The translations under genes and the position numbers were made by a program. Shown piece by piece: positions 25,411 through 38,394 of a stretch of 64,000 nucleotides of DNA. The DNA comes from Pyrrhoderma lamaoense (taxonomy: Eukaryota; Basidiomycota; Agaricomycetes; Hymenochaetales; Hymenochaetaceae). A model generated the notes under the pieces. That model was not told where the DNA came from and did not search any database. It worked only from the letters and a program-made list of their open reading frames with translations. The stretch lies in contig NBAZ01000002.1 of NCBI GenBank assembly GCA_002794735.1, positions 2,294,001 through 2,358,000 on the forward strand, read 5' to 3'. Positions within the stretch are counted from its first letter, which is position 1. Every line of letters starts with the position of its first letter.

Positions 25411-28400
25411 GCAATGAGTTGAAATGAATCTTGTTAGTATAAATACAAATGAGACAGACAAAGTGCGAAGACACTCGAATGTTTTGCTTTGGCATTGAAC
25501 GTATATTATATATGAGGTCACTGGCGAACGACTAAGTTATCAATTGTCTACACAGGAAAGCAATATTCCATGCCGGTTATATTGATTCACGCAATTCCGA
25601 GGTATTACTAATTGCAACCCATTTCTAGTTGGCCTACTTTACTTCACTTTGTATCCTTCCGAGTAAGTAAACATACTTAAGCACTAAATAACGTTAATTA
25701 CTTGTACTGATAATGGGTCAAATTTACGATAAGAATTATATAACTCCGAGAACCTCTTCTTGTCACTACTATATGCTACATAAACATTAACACTATACGT
25801 ATACCGACGACGATAAAAAGATGAGTCGCAAGTATATTAGCTCAAATAACCCGATATCGTCACTCAGTGATAAATATACATGTACATGTACATGTACATA
25901 TAGTTCTATAGGCCCTTTTCCAAACCTTCATCAGACTTGGGCTTCTGAGTTGCTTCTTGTTTTATATTTTGTATCATGTCTCACATCTTAAACAGATACC
26001 ATAAGGGGTATCAATGTAACAATCATGATAGGTGCTGAAGGCCTTTGCTGTTTACATAACAATTTTCTCACCTACTAGTTGCAACATTGATGAACTAGAA
26101 TTTAGAAACTTTGTAGTTTAAAACGAAGTTTGCGCCTAATCATAACATGCATTGTTCATACACATTGCTCAACCCTCTTGTTGTTTACGGACTCCTTTAT
26201 AGAAAATACCCTTATATGGAAAGTCAAACTCGGATGAGAAGTAAACTAAATATAGTGGCGGAAGTAATAGTTAAGGACAATTTGAAGAAGCTAACTGGAC
26301 CCAATATTGAAAAATACACAAAAGTACGGACTGGTCTATACAGTACACACGTAGAGAAGACGACAGCTTAGATTAAGGGCTTCTTCAATCGCTCGAACTA
26401 ATCAAGCAGGTTCCAACACAACCTTTCTGAGTCTTGGTCTACAATAGACGATGAGACTTCTAAGAGTAGGCGTCTCCTAGTTCTTATCTCCGCTAAGTAT
26501 ATCTCATGAGCTCATTTAATCTCATATATGGAAGCTAAAAAGCAAGAGTCTGAGTCCGTAATGGCATGCCAGACTTAAAAAGAGAGACATACCCAAGCTT
26601 ACCGGAATATATACAGATAATTCAACTAACATGCTTCTTGATTATGTTTTCCTTGCAGATGTGGTACACTGTAGAAAGTGCATTGATGCTATATGTACAA
26701 AGTCAGTATTTGATCATAGTCGGTCTCGTATCCTTCTGTGTGAAATCTTCTCTACTTGTCATACCGAAATCCAGGTTAGTAGAGCTCTAGTCGAGTAGCA
26801 AGAGCTCTTAATGGATATAGTAATGGATATATCAGGGCAAATATCCCACAGGGTTATCAGCCGTAAAACTGTAACAGTACAGTTAGGCACTTCTCCTTTG
26901 TTCCTCGTACTATTCTCTAAACGGAACTAGACGCAGAAATAAGTGTCCAAAATCGTACAAAACACTGATAGATCTACTTTCTTACAGAAACAGCAAAGGC
27001 GATGTATAGTAAGATTTACTTTTTTCTCAACTAAAAGCGGAAGCTAATCGAACTGCAATACTCCTTTCCAGATGTATCACGTTTTGACCTCACTACGATA
27101 GGAGGTAGGGTCCTTCTCTATTGTCTCTCATTAGGTGGCACGCAAACGTGATATGTGCACCATGAATGTGTAGATCTGGAAGTACAAACGGAAAATGGGC
27201 CACAGTCCAGAATGTAGAGTTTGATAAGAATGGATGTGCTTTAGGCGAGATATCTGTAGAAAGCTCACACTGACGACAGTATTACAGTAAATTTATTTTA
27301 TAGATTGAGTTACTATTTGGAAAAAGAATTTCCCTTTAAAACTCTGAATCCTGAGATACTAGTACCATACATTCGATTAACACAATAATGCTATGTAGAT
27401 ACTCTTTGCTTTGAAGGTTATCTATAACTATTATAGATTATCACTAGGCTCTTTTGGACTTCCGCAATAGACAACGAGGTCTGTGCACAGCACTACTAAC
27501 TACTCTTTTTGGATATTGGAGACTTGATTGAACATTTGACGATGATTAGGATTATATATACCTCACCTAACGCGCCAAACTTGATTAAATATAGGGATAG
27601 AGTTTGGGTTTAAGTATTATCATATCTCGATTATTATATGAGTATTATATGAAGTCGGCCATCAATACTTCACCTTATTATAGGAACATCCCTTGACCTA
27701 TCTAGAAACTACGGAAGAAGTCCATTAGGATGTCTGTTCCAGGATCAAACCAGGTCAACTAGTTATCGTAGCTAGTATTAACGATTCAGATAAATCTCTT
27801 GCGATAGAACTCCTTACTCGACTACATGATCCTGCAAAATAATAATCTACCTTTAAGCCTTTACATTCTTGTTGATAACTTCTGTGTGTTTGCTGTCCTA
27901 CGTCAATAGCATCCTAATACACCTCTCTCACTCCGGAGAATGTAGCATCAGGTCTACTAGAACGCGAGCCACGGAAGCTGAGATGGACACTGCGATTCAA
28001 ATAAAGAGGCTCTGCACATCCACTCAAGAAATCAGAAGTGAAATGGCCATAGCCCTAATACAGGACTCAGAGACGTACCAGGAGTCTAGCGCTTTGTGAA
28101 AGAAGCTCATTAAAGAGACGGAGAAGAGCACGGTATATCTAATGCTGAATCTCAAAGGCTATCTGCGCGAATATATATACATGTTTATATGAATTCATTA
28201 TATATATATATAAAATTAGGACCACTGATGCCAATACTTGAGATCGTATATACTTCTAGGTCTCGAACATCAAAGAAACTCGCGGGAGGAGATATCCGTG
28301 TCTTAATTGCAAACAAGCTAAAAGACCAACGTCAGCTCTTGATCCGGAACGTATATACGAGACTTGCGTGGACATAGCGGAGGAAAGACGGATATTTTTA

Positions 28401-31285
28401 CCACTCATCGGGTTTGAACATCTTACAAATTATACGGGTTTAATACTGTAGGGTTCATAAAGTCTTGTCTTAATTCTCATGGTTTGTTATACCTAGATGC
28501 ATGAAGGATGGTAAACCCATTGAACAAGGGACCATGAGAGCCTCATGGTCGGTAACTGTATTTACAAGAGGGTACATGATATACAAGCAAAAGCGTCAAT
28601 CCAAGATGGATCATACACGCAGTTACATGTAGGTAGTCGCTATATACCACTGAGTTACTGTAGTTATAAATAACGCAAAGAGACAAATTGAATTCTATCT
28701 TCACATGATTCCTTTTCCTCTCCTTCCTTGTGCGAGCTGATGCCCAGAATCAAGCGATCTACGACATACATGACATACATGTATGCATACATCGGATTAC
28801 AAAGACTATCATGCCCAAGTCTCAAGGTACCCGAACCTTCAACACGTTTTACCCCAGTATTGACTACTTTCCGCGGTCTGGAACGTCAAGAACTCGAAGA
28901 TTACGGAATACAATTAGTTCTATTTCTACATCGAGATTGTTCAATCGAAGACGATAGACATACGTCCGATGTCCGTGTGGCCTCTGTTGTTGTTATGGGT
29001 GGGTAACTTCACCACCTCTCCGATCACTCTCACGGCGTTACCATATGTGTATATAGAAGATGCAAAAGATTGAATATCGTCATTTTCCGTTTGTGGAAAA
29101 TTACATCCGAACGGAACTATCCGGGTTTACCTAAAACTTCCGGAAAAGGTCATTTAACTACTCTCGTGCTTTTATCTCTATGTATACCCCCCCCCTGTCT
29201 CATAACATTGGTATCACAAACGCCCAGAGGAGAGCCTAGAGGGGCCCGGAGGTAGAAGCTATATGAGGGTTCAGGGCAATAGCCTGGACTTGAAGTCGGA
29301 GAAGCACATCTTTCTATCTAACTGGATCAGGACAACTTGTCGGAGTACCCGGGATCAAAGAGTATGGAACATTAGATAGAAGTAAACGAAAAAAAGAAAA
29401 TAAGAAGGCCTAGAAGAAAAAGGAGCATCAGTTTTGAGAAAATACACAAAGGGGAGGAGAAATTCCTTTCTCGTCTCTTTCAAGGTTTTTTCTTCTTATT
29501 CTTATTCTTCTTCTTCTAAACCAAGACGCGGCTTTTCATTAACGGGTTGACACTCTAAATTGTTAAGAAATGCAGAAGTGTGATGCATTTTATCTATCGG
29601 CTGTGACGGTAGCCATAGAGCCATATATAATAATACCAATGTATAATCATACACTATAAGCATACTATGTATATTGTACTCTGGATTAGAAGGTATATAG
29701 CTACTCTGGGATAGTAACGCAACCAGCTGTCTCGTAGTGGGGGTAAGCACGTACGTAACCATAAGTATAATTCCTTCATGGCGTGAGTCAGCGTCTTCGA
29801 AGGACACATAGAAGAGAGGAATGGATGAAGTAGTCAGTTCTAAAGAAGGAAAGGGGGAAGAACCTTAACAGTGTCAAGTAAAAGTTAAAACCTTCCGAGC
29901 AGTAATTAAATAAAGTATGTTAAAGTACGATATAGTACAATGTTGATAGAATCATCTGCTCTGCTAGACGTATACACTGATATGATTCTATATACTGAGC
30001 GACCCTCTCCTTATAATCGTCATCTCCTTATCGTCTTTCAGCTGCCCTTCTTAACGTGCTCCACGATAGATGGCCCACGTCTTACTGAGACGTACGCCAG
30101 TTCAATGGTCCTCATGTGTCAAAGTGACCCGAATTGACCAGTTGATATCTGATATGTCATATGATATATCCTCCTAATCATCGTCCATTACTTGTGACAG
30201 AGACCATTCTTCTTGTTTTAACAAAGTTCAAGAAGAAAGTGCACCATACGAAAGATAAATCAAAGAGATCCAATTGGATATAGTGAAAAAATAGTGTGTA
30301 AAATCTGGATCAGGTACGTCAGTTGGGCAATCGTTTATCAACGCGAAAGACGTGGTCGAAAAGAAGGGGCGAGTCGCCTCAGAATCAGTAAAGGGTACGA
30401 TGATGATCTCGGGTCTAACCATGATGCTGCCACGTGCTTTGGAACAAGTATCCTCCGAGGGGAAAATGTCAAGAGAAAATAGAGTTCGGAGTGACGTCAT
30501 TCCCCAAGGAGAGTCGGACGACAACCAAATCACTAACACACACCTTTCCCCACATTCTTTGCAATATCAACATCAATATCATCTTGACGATCAAATCGGG
30601 TCAATACCGCCTACAATTGAATTGAACATCAACGTTAGTTTACATCTAATAATACATACAATACAGTACAATATAGAGCTGTGGGAAGTAGTAAGAAAAG
30701 AGATTGTTGGATGCGTCTGACGGAGAGAGGAAAGGAGATTTTACCATGCACATTATTATTCAAGGTCTCGTTGCGAGGTGCATATGATGTTAAGCATCAT
30801 GCTTCAATTGCATGGCTTAGTTTTAGCCTAAGTCACACGAGTCAGTCGGTCAGTCGAGATGTCGGTTCGCTTAAGGAAAACAGAAACAAAGAAAAGATAA
30901 GGATCATACATAATATTGTCAATGAAAGAGAAGGATGGTTTTTGAAGAAAGAAAAAAGGAAAAATCGATTACAAGTAGAACAGCAAAGATAAAAGTGGAA
31001 GCTTCCTTCCAATATGGAGTATATTCTCATTTGCAGAAAAAAGAAAGGCACGAAAAGAGTATAAAGGCATAGCATGAAGACAAAAAAGCGTTGCAAGAAA
31101 AGAAGATCTGATAGTCGATAGAGAGAACGATGACGTACCGTATTCGACTAAGAACGAAACGCGTAAACTAGTGAAATAACAGACTGACAAGCGCACAGAA
31201 CGCGCTTATAAAGAGGAAAATGTTCCCCAAACAGGACACCGAATGGGTGTGAATGAAACAGGACATGATGAGCGATCTGTAAAGA
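25411..31285. other. Gene-poor A+T-rich region, possibly with decayed retroelement sequence
   Basis: About 5.9 kb contains only short open frames (up to about 120 codons) on both strands, without splice logic or recognised motifs. The segment 28189-28377 encodes PLMPILEIVYTSRSRTSKKL then AGGDIRVLIANKLKDQRQLL. This faintly recalls the nucleic-acid-binding part of fungal LINE ORF1 proteins, but it is too short to claim. A TACATG tandem lies at 25877-25899 and a C9 run near 29187. No terminal repeats, tRNA or rRNA genes were recognised. Confidence 0.4.
25877..25899. repeat. TACATG tandem repeat (self-complementary)
   Basis: Just under four copies of the hexamer TACATG lie in tandem. Because CATG and GTAC are palindromic, the array can fold on itself. 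It lies in gene-free sequence. Confidence 0.85.
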
Positions 31286-32056
31286 GTTGCATTAAGTCCT
31301 CAAAGTTGAGCCAGAACCATAAGGGATGGATGTCAGGGCAGGGAGAATATTATACGTACAGAGTTCATGCAAAATAGGTTCAAGAGGAGAAATGGAGGAA
31401 AAATGTGCCGTAGCCGCCCCAAACCTTGCACCATAGGAACGGGCCGAAACGGAATGTCCCCCACCAGTGCCCATGCCCTACGTTTTGTTCTTCTCTGAGG
31501 CATTGGAGGTAATGTATGATTTTGTGTCACCGTCATTTCCGGCAGACTTCGGCGTTGTCTTTTTGAATACTACGTCCTCCGATGCCGCCCCGTGTGAGTG
31601 TGTATTGTGACTAGTATGACTGTGTCCATGGCTATGACCGTGCCCGTGTGCATGCGTGTGAGTATGAGAATGATTATGGTCATGAGTACGCGAGAGAGGG
31701 CTATTGTGATGGCTGCTGCTGCTGCTATTATGGGTTTTGCTGCTACTACTGAAGATTTTGGTTCCATCACTGACAGGAACAAGGAGAAGTGGGCGAGCCA
31801 TGTCATCGAGTGGAGATCGCGCCAGCTCCTTCAAGCGTGCTACTCGTTCAAACCTTTCTTGACGCTCCTGTCTATCATGTCTATCCTGTCGTTCCTGCTT
31901 CTCATGAAGCTCTTGCTCTTTGCGGGAGGCAGTTGTCTGGAGAATAAGCATGAGTTGGCCCTGCTCTTTTTCGCTCATTCCAGATGAAACGGTTGTGGTT
32001 GGTGCAGCAATCCAGGAAAGAAAGGAGTCGACGGAATCGGAAGGCGTGAGCGGCAT
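31286..32056 (-). CDS. Histidine-rich hypothetical protein with an in-frame stop
   Basis: The ATG at 32056 opens 192 codons: a start MPLTPSDSVDSFLSWIAAPT, a charged helix of Glu-Arg-Gln-Asp repeats (EKQERQDRHDRQERQERFER), then a Ser/His tract with alternating His (THDHNHSHTHTHAHGHGHSH) around 31610-31690. Alternating His runs can bind zinc, nickel or copper, but no transporter helices accompany it. The frame meets TAG near 31478, yet immediately afterwards the same frame is open again (MGTGGGHSVSARSYGARFG, then SSISPLEPILHEL) up to a GTACGT donor near 31364. The two parts may be one gene with an error at the TAG. Family unknown. Flanks are long spacers. The upper end is certain; the lower end is approximate. 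Confidence 0.5.
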
Positions 32057-32805
32057 GATGGCTGAATTAATGTGTGTTGGTATAAAAGAGACACTGAAAT
32101 TTGGATAACCCCAACACCGGAAAAGTCTCTAGGTGACTGTGAATTAAGTAGGAGCAGATTATTAAGAGGGATGGAGGGAACAAGAGAAAAGGGCCCAAGT
32201 GCGAATTCGTGTATAAGTTCGAGTGGGCGAAGGTGGGCGAAGGGAAGTATTTAAGTCGAATCCATCAATATGTTTATACACAGCTGAGAGCACCAAATAG
32301 GGCCCCTTGACGGCAAACTGGAATGGGGTCAAGTAGGGAGGGAAGCTGATTATCGAATCATCTAGACCATTTCCAACTATAGAAAATAATAAGCACGTGT
32401 CTATCGTCACTACTCGTGCAGTAGAGATTAAAAGAAGTGGAAGGTATCATCGTAGCTCTTACCTTATGATACTCTTCCAACGTTTGATACAATCATAAAC
32501 GCTAATCAATACTAACGTATCATACGCCGTGCGTTCCAGTGGATATCTATATTATACACAAAAAGGGTAATAGTACATGCGCATATGGTATCACTCTTTC
32601 AACTTAATAACAAACAAGCCAAGAATTCAACTATAACGTAACAAGATGTAGAATGATAAAATGATCAAGTGAAGAAAAGAAGTACAGGGGAGTGAGGAGG
32701 GATGAAAAAGGCGGGGTCAGGTTAGTGCCACCATCAAAGGTGATAAAATTTTACTGTATAGAATGAAACCTTGACCAATCTCTACAAAGTAGATGCATAT
32801 TAAAC
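32057..32805. other. Spacer between two hypothetical genes
   Basis: The 749 bases contain no supported gene. They should carry the promoter of the histidine-rich gene and the 3' UTR of the next minus-strand gene. Confidence 0.4.
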
Positions 32806-33372
32806 TCAACCAAACCTAGCTTCACGAATCATATCCTGCCAGATACCATCTGTAGTAGCAAACGTAACACGGCGCGCAAGGTGCCTTGAACGATCACCTT
32901 CCGAGTCTGAGTCTACCCCAGATTCGGACACTGTTTGTGAACGCTTCGACTTTTCCGGATCGCGGACCGACTCTGAACCATATCCTCCTCGTCCCGATTC
33001 TCCTTTGCACTTTTCGTCAATGGTCGTACTCGAACGTACTCTACGGCGCAAAGTGTTGCTGCCGTTGTTTACGGACAAGGAGGGACCTATTAGTATCACC
33101 GGCGTGTTGACTACTCCGGGAATAAGTAACGTAGGCGAGAAGGACGTATTAGGTGAATATAACTTGGATGAGTTTGAGTTTACGTCTACATAAGGATCAG
33201 ATGATGGTTCCGTGAGACTTGCCGTATTCAACTTGGGAAGTGCATTCGGTGACTGACGGCGCCTGGATGGCATCGTCCTCTTTTCAATCTCTGCACTCGA
33301 CTCAGGAGTGCTGTCATAGAGTCCACTGGAAGTAGCTAGCCATGTAATAGCAGAGCGCCAATATGACATCAT
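32806..33372 (-). CDS. Ser/Arg-rich hypothetical protein, single exon
   Basis: One uninterrupted frame of 188 codons starts at 33372 (two adjacent ATGs, MMSYWRSAITWLATSSGLYD). The N-terminus is mildly hydrophobic and aromatic. The centre is Ser/Pro/Asn-rich, with a hydrophobic stretch TLLIPGVVNTPVILIGPSL. The C-terminus has an acidic/basic tail (SGVDSDSEGDRSRHLARRVT) and ends DGIWQDMIREARFG. No domain is recognised. The conserved-looking ends, sensible length and lack of stops support a real gene, although codon bias could not be computed. Confidence 0.6.
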   Translation of the reverse strand: MMSYWRSAITWLATSSGLYDSTPESSAEIEKRTMPSRRRQSPNALPKLNTASLTEPSSDPYVDVNSNSSKLYSPNTSFSPTLLIPGVVNTPVILIGPSLSVNNGSNTLRRRVRSSTTIDEKCKGESGRGGYGSESVRDPEKSKRSQTVSESGVDSDSEGDRSRHLARRVTFATTDGIWQDMIREARFG

Positions 33373-34123
33373 GCTGGATAGATGATATGCGTATGATCGT
33401 TGATAGCAGAGTGTCTTCTATGCCCGACTGTGTAACAGGAAGGGTTGATGACCCAGAGAGAGCACGTTAGGTAGGGTTATGAGCTAAGAAGCTTTGGAAC
33501 AAGGGCAAGATTATATTGCAATGAGGAAGGAGCAAAGCAGATCGAGAGACGAAGTCAAGGGGAGCTCAGAGCGAGGTTTGCGGGCATCGCGGTATTATAT
33601 GTAGCAGCAGGGGTAGGGAGAAGCAAAGCACGTAGCAAGAAAAAAGAAAAGAAAAAGAAAAAAAAGGTAATAATGTAAATGATGGATGATGTTATTGCCC
33701 ATCCTCGTTTTGGGTTTCTGTATGGTAAATAGAAAAGTAGCAATGCAATCCACCCAATCACAATTCATGGATTTCGTATTTTCCATCGGCTGACCGCTTC
33801 GCTAGAACGAACTCTACTTCTCCGAATCCAATTCTCGGCAAATTTTGTAGAAAATTTCTATCGAGTTGGCAATTTTGAAAGTCGAGATAGCGGAGGATCA
33901 GTGATCCTATACAAGTATGGAAGTCCGAAGCAGAACCAGATGACCGCGTCGTACTCGCGGCTTTCGTCTCTCCTTTTCGTTCAACGTTCATCTTCTTTAA
34001 CCTTCTTTCTATGATGCGTTCCCGCCTACTCGTCGTCATATAAAGTACAATTGACATCATAATATTCTTCTTTCCTCAATACAATACCTAGAAGTTTCTT
34101 TAAACATCGCGTCGGCGTGCGCC
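33373..34123. other. Spacer with a short minus-strand frame of uncertain status
   Basis: This spacer lies upstream of the membrane-protein gene. A 100-codon frame on the minus strand (33758-34060; MTTSRRERIIERRLKKMNVE to KYEIHEL) starts 64 bases from the ATG at 34124 and could be a small divergent gene. Its basic N-terminus and the ending GFGEVEFVLAKRSADGKYE look protein-like, but I recognise no family. The rest is A+T-rich with A-runs near 33640-33665. Confidence 0.3.
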
Positions 34124-35396
34124 ATGAGCCAGGCGCAGTCTCCAACTTGGCCGTCTCTTTACAACCCCGCGGTTGATCTCTTTGGCGCTGCTCACGAACC
34201 TGCCGTACAATTCGGAGGCAAGTACTTGTATAACGCAGATGGTGGGTATCTAGTTCTCCGATTTTGGTTTATCCTTTACTTTGCCTACTATAATCCGAGC
34301 TGGAGCTCTCTTCCGTCCTGTCCTTACCTCACTCATTGAACTTCTAGCCGTACTGCCTCCACCTTCTTCTTGTTATCGATTTATTCTTTTTCCGTCATGT
34401 ATACGCTCTTTTACGCTCATTTTTTGTACTTAGTCTCGGGACTTGAAACTGCCTCAGAGACATCTGACCAGTTTCACCTTGCTTCTTATATACAATTACA
34501 ATACATCAATACATACTAATTACTCACACTCGGATTCTCATTTCATCACCAGATATCTTCCGCTTCACATTCTACTGGACCTTGATCTTCTACTTACCAA
34601 TTTTTGTCATCTGCGGAATAGCTGCTTTCATCAACATTGCTTTTGCGCCAAATCCTCAACAAAACGCTTACAAGACCCGACCGCACCCTCAAACTCAAAC
34701 TACGTCTCTTTTCAAGAAGTCTAGACTTCGTCCCCGCTTTCTGTTCTTCATGAAAAACATCTCGAGACAACCAAAAGTATCTGACACAACGGCAGAGACC
34801 GAGGAACACCCGCTAACCCTAACAACTTACAGTTCCGTAGCGACCCCGACTTCTACAACTCCCTTTGCTCCTAATTTATTCTCGATCACAGAGGGGGAAA
34901 ACACAACCCCACAGGACTTTATTTCACCCGCTTCTCCAAGCTTCCAGTTCGGTGCCGCTCTTCCTTCTGCATCGTCTCTCACCTCGTCTCGGCGTCTCCC
35001 ACCTAAGCCTAACGTACATCGTACACGCGCTGTTTATGCACTCCTAGTTTTATTATTTTTCTTTGCATCTGGTCTGTTGGGTGCGGTCATCGGTTCTGCG
35101 GTGGTCGGATATTTGCTGGCTGCTTTATATAAAGCCGGTAACTTCAATATGTCTACGTGAGTTCTATTTCCTCTTTCCACCGTAATTGCTACAAAAGGGA
35201 GCATGAGGCAAACCTTCTTTTTTTTTCCTTTTTCAGCATTTTTCGGGATTTAATTGAGAGGAAACCAAGCTAACCTATATCTTGGCGCCTTTTACGTAGG
35301 TGGATCCCTGCGATCTTCGCGCTCGTACAAACACTGGTGGCTTTTCTTGGGTTTGTAGTTATACTTTTTTCTCAATACCGATCTAAAAGTAACTGA
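34124..35396 (+). CDS. Fungal integral membrane protein of unknown function
   Basis: Three exons (34124-34241, 34553-35156, 35300-35396) give 272 residues with all phases matching. The N-terminus MSQAQSPTWPSLYNPAVDLF is followed, across an unusually long 311-base intron, by a first membrane block (FTFYWTLIFYLPIFVICGIA). Then comes a basic, Ser/Thr-rich cytosolic-type loop of about 110 residues (SLFKKSRLRPRFLFFMKN), a helix AVYALLVLLFFFASGLLGAV, IGSAVVGYLLAALYKAG, and a last helix WIPAIFALVQTLVAFLGFVV ending SQYRSKSN. This predicts about four membrane spans. I do not assign a function. The frame is intact. Confidence 0.75.
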
Positions 35397-38394
35397 ATCA
35401 TCCTTTGCTACTCTTCTCGCGTGCCTTGCTATTGGCTTCCAATCTTTTTTTGGATCTAGGATTTATCCGTCTATCGTTGAGATTATCTGATCTGATTTGA
35501 TATGTGAATCAGATTAAGACTATCTGTATCTTTTGTGGCTGTTATAGCCATCACCAGCCGCAGTATCTTGAGTTCTACATGACTTTTCCTTTTGATTGAC
35601 TCTCACATTATCTGTCATCTCACCCCCCCCCCACACACACACACTGCCCTAGGAGTATCTTATACCAAAGTTAGCAACATTCATCGAGTATCTCAGCGCA
35701 CTTTATCCAATTGTATAACTTAAAGCAAGAACATAAATTTGTATCAATAACTACTGATAATCTTTTTTCTTTCCTGGACCTACGGTTTAATAATCTCAGA
35801 ATGGAAATTAGTATTCCCTCTTTGTTTTTCTTTCTTTACTTCTCTGTAGGTGTAGCTCAGGTACAAGTTCCACGACTCATCTCATAAATATATTCATCTT
35901 CTCTTGTTCTCCTGAAGCCACCCGACTAATTTCCCAGCAATCTCCCTATCGTCGTTCCTTGTCGCCATTTGACCTCCCTGAGACTTACTGAAAATTACAT
36001 ATCTGTCCTGGGTTTTGGAACTCTGCTTCCTTATCTCAAGGTGGGTTCGTATGCGAAGGACTCAGTTGCATGCGCATCATCACATGTACATGAAACGGTT
36101 TGTCAATTGCAGGAGTAGCAAACTTAGAGCTATCTATCATTACTTATAGATGATCCATGATATGAGCTGCTAAGTTTGGATTGTATGGCATGGATAATAG
36201 TTTAGATCGCTTTTCTCATCCTTAACACATACATCCACGTGTACCGTACTCATGACAGATATGTTTAATTCACCCCATCACCAAATAGCCGCCTGTGTAC
36301 CCCAAAGACGGCCAGCCTTAAAGTTTTCGATGTATGTTAAGTTGATTATGTAATTTGATATCTTACTAAAAACTACCTTATATAAATTTATCAGTATTTA
36401 ATAACTGAATAAGCCTGTTATGTTGAATGGAACGTTAGGATCACAACAAAGAAAATGCGATGAGGGTACGATAAAACCTTCGATCATATGGATCACCAGA
36501 ACATTGCTAATATCTTACTTCCTTGGACATTCAGTCTGTGAGCTACGCATATAATATAGATATTCAAGAACGGGATAACTCTAGATTACTCTATATTTTG
36601 AAACCGTCTATACTTGACATTCGCGCAACAAATTTGAATGAAATTAGGAATATCAGAATCCAGTTGAATTTTGTATACAACTATATGCCTCTCCCTCTTG
36701 TGCTACAAAGCCGAGTATCCTCCCACAGTTAGCTTTGATACACAGCCTCCCCAAGTAACAGTTTTTTGAATAAGTATTTCCGCTGATTACTCATAACCAA
36801 CATCCATTGGCTCTGTCTACTCTATACACAGGTTGACCCATATATATAGATGATATGGATGAGCAAAGTGACTTATAGCGACTTGTTTTAAGAAGTTGTT
36901 CCAGACTTGTAGCGTCCTGATATGTTTTGAGTTGATAGGATTTTTGTTACGTTTATTGATTTGTCTAAGTCGAAGAAGTCAGGATATGCCTGATATCAGG
37001 CTGAGACTCGAGAATCCGTCTGAGTATCAAGTGAGCGCGGAGTCTGTCCCGATGGAACTTGATGGAACTGTAACTGAAGCCTGAAAGTCAAAAACCGGTT
37101 CGAAGACGTACTCTCTCTTCGCTTCGCTAAGTTATTAGTAATAGATGTAGAGATAATCTGAAGGAGGGAGATGTTGATGATTCCATGACGCACAACGAGG
37201 TCATCTCCGCTGGGTCTAGTAACTTTAGTAGATATCCCCTGACAACGATGCCTATAAGTACTATTCGTCTAAAACACTGAGTATTCGGAAGCTTCTTCTT
37301 TTTGTCACTGATTCTTTATCAGATATTAATATATATTTTCTGGTTTTCCTTAGCTGCTTTCCCAAACCATCCTTAAGGTTAAAGTGGTCGAGGATACTCT
37401 TAAGCCATAGGATTATCCGATATCATTACCGCGTCTTTGTACTTCTTTGGGCGTGCCCCTTTCATAAACAAGCTAGGCTTTTGTGAATCTTTATCAGAAT
37501 ACGTCTCTAGACACAGTCACTATATGCATGAAGCGAGAAAGATGTCATTACCTAGCTTGGAGACGCTTTGGATAGATGGGTTTGATCAGAGAAGGGATTT
37601 ATACCCCTAACACACTTGCGAGTGGTCACGGATCGTTGGGCTTTCAATCGAGCATTCAGAAATCGACAACCTGATGAATTTCATATATCCGAAGTCGAGG
37701 AAAAAGACACGGCTCTTCAGAAAGGTACTGCAGAGTTTTATGATTACAAGGTATCATCTGATACTCATAGTGTGGCATTTGCAGTTTAGCTATGTAAAGA
37801 GAGAAAAAAAGACGTATAATGAGCCGTCAACCCACGTTATACCCTTACTGCACAGTGCAGTCACAGCAATGATACCTCGTTTGTCTGTTTCTTCGCTACT
37901 CAAGTCGAGGTCTATCTTTACAATAGAAAATTACCAGCTCCCTTCCTTTGTCTCAATCTCTGATGTTGTAGCTGATGGGCTCGCTTCTACCCTGCAAGGT
38001 TATGGTTTGGTCAGAGTTGCGTTTAATATGAATTACTGTTATTACACTGATAGAAAAACTGACAATGTGGGCAGTTTACAAACTGTATTTTTTGTCATGA
38101 GATAGATATGACGACATATACTATGATATGATATAAGTTCAATTTTATCCATTAATTAGGTTCTCAGCGTTTTTTTTATATCAATATCATCCTGGTGACA
38201 TAGATACAACTACAAGGTTTCATCGAGATTGATGAGACTTATCGACTGATTAATCATATATTTAGTATTTGAGCATACACTTCCGAGCTTCACTGCAACT
38301 AAAAATCTACAGATGTACTTTGTTTACTCTTTAAATTATCATACAGTGTATACCCAGCAATTTTCCATTTGCCGTCTTCCTTTGATGTTTTCTA
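35397..38394. other. Three-kilobase spacer
   Basis: No complete gene is supported. A C9/(CA)n run lies at 35623-35644. A short plus-strand frame at about 37585-37798, not opened by an ATG, reads LTHLRVVTDRWAFNRAFRNR, then QPDEFHISEVEEKDTALQKG, and ends at a stop near 37797. It looks more protein-like than the rest and may be an exon or relic. Overlapping longer frames here have poor composition. Confidence 0.4.
35623..35644. repeat. C-run followed by (CA)n
   Basis: A run of about ten C bases continues directly into a CA dinucleotide repeat in gene-free sequence. Such runs are also places where read errors collect. Confidence 0.85.

Noticed and set aside
31598..31987. 129-codon Met-rich plus-strand frame
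   Set aside because: It is the complement of the histidine-repeat gene; alternating Met/Thr codons arise from the His repeat on the other strand.
35850..35890. A-box-like GTGTAGCTCAGG suggesting a tRNA gene
   Set aside because: No B-box (GGTTCGANNCC) and no foldable cloverleaf follow at the right distance.
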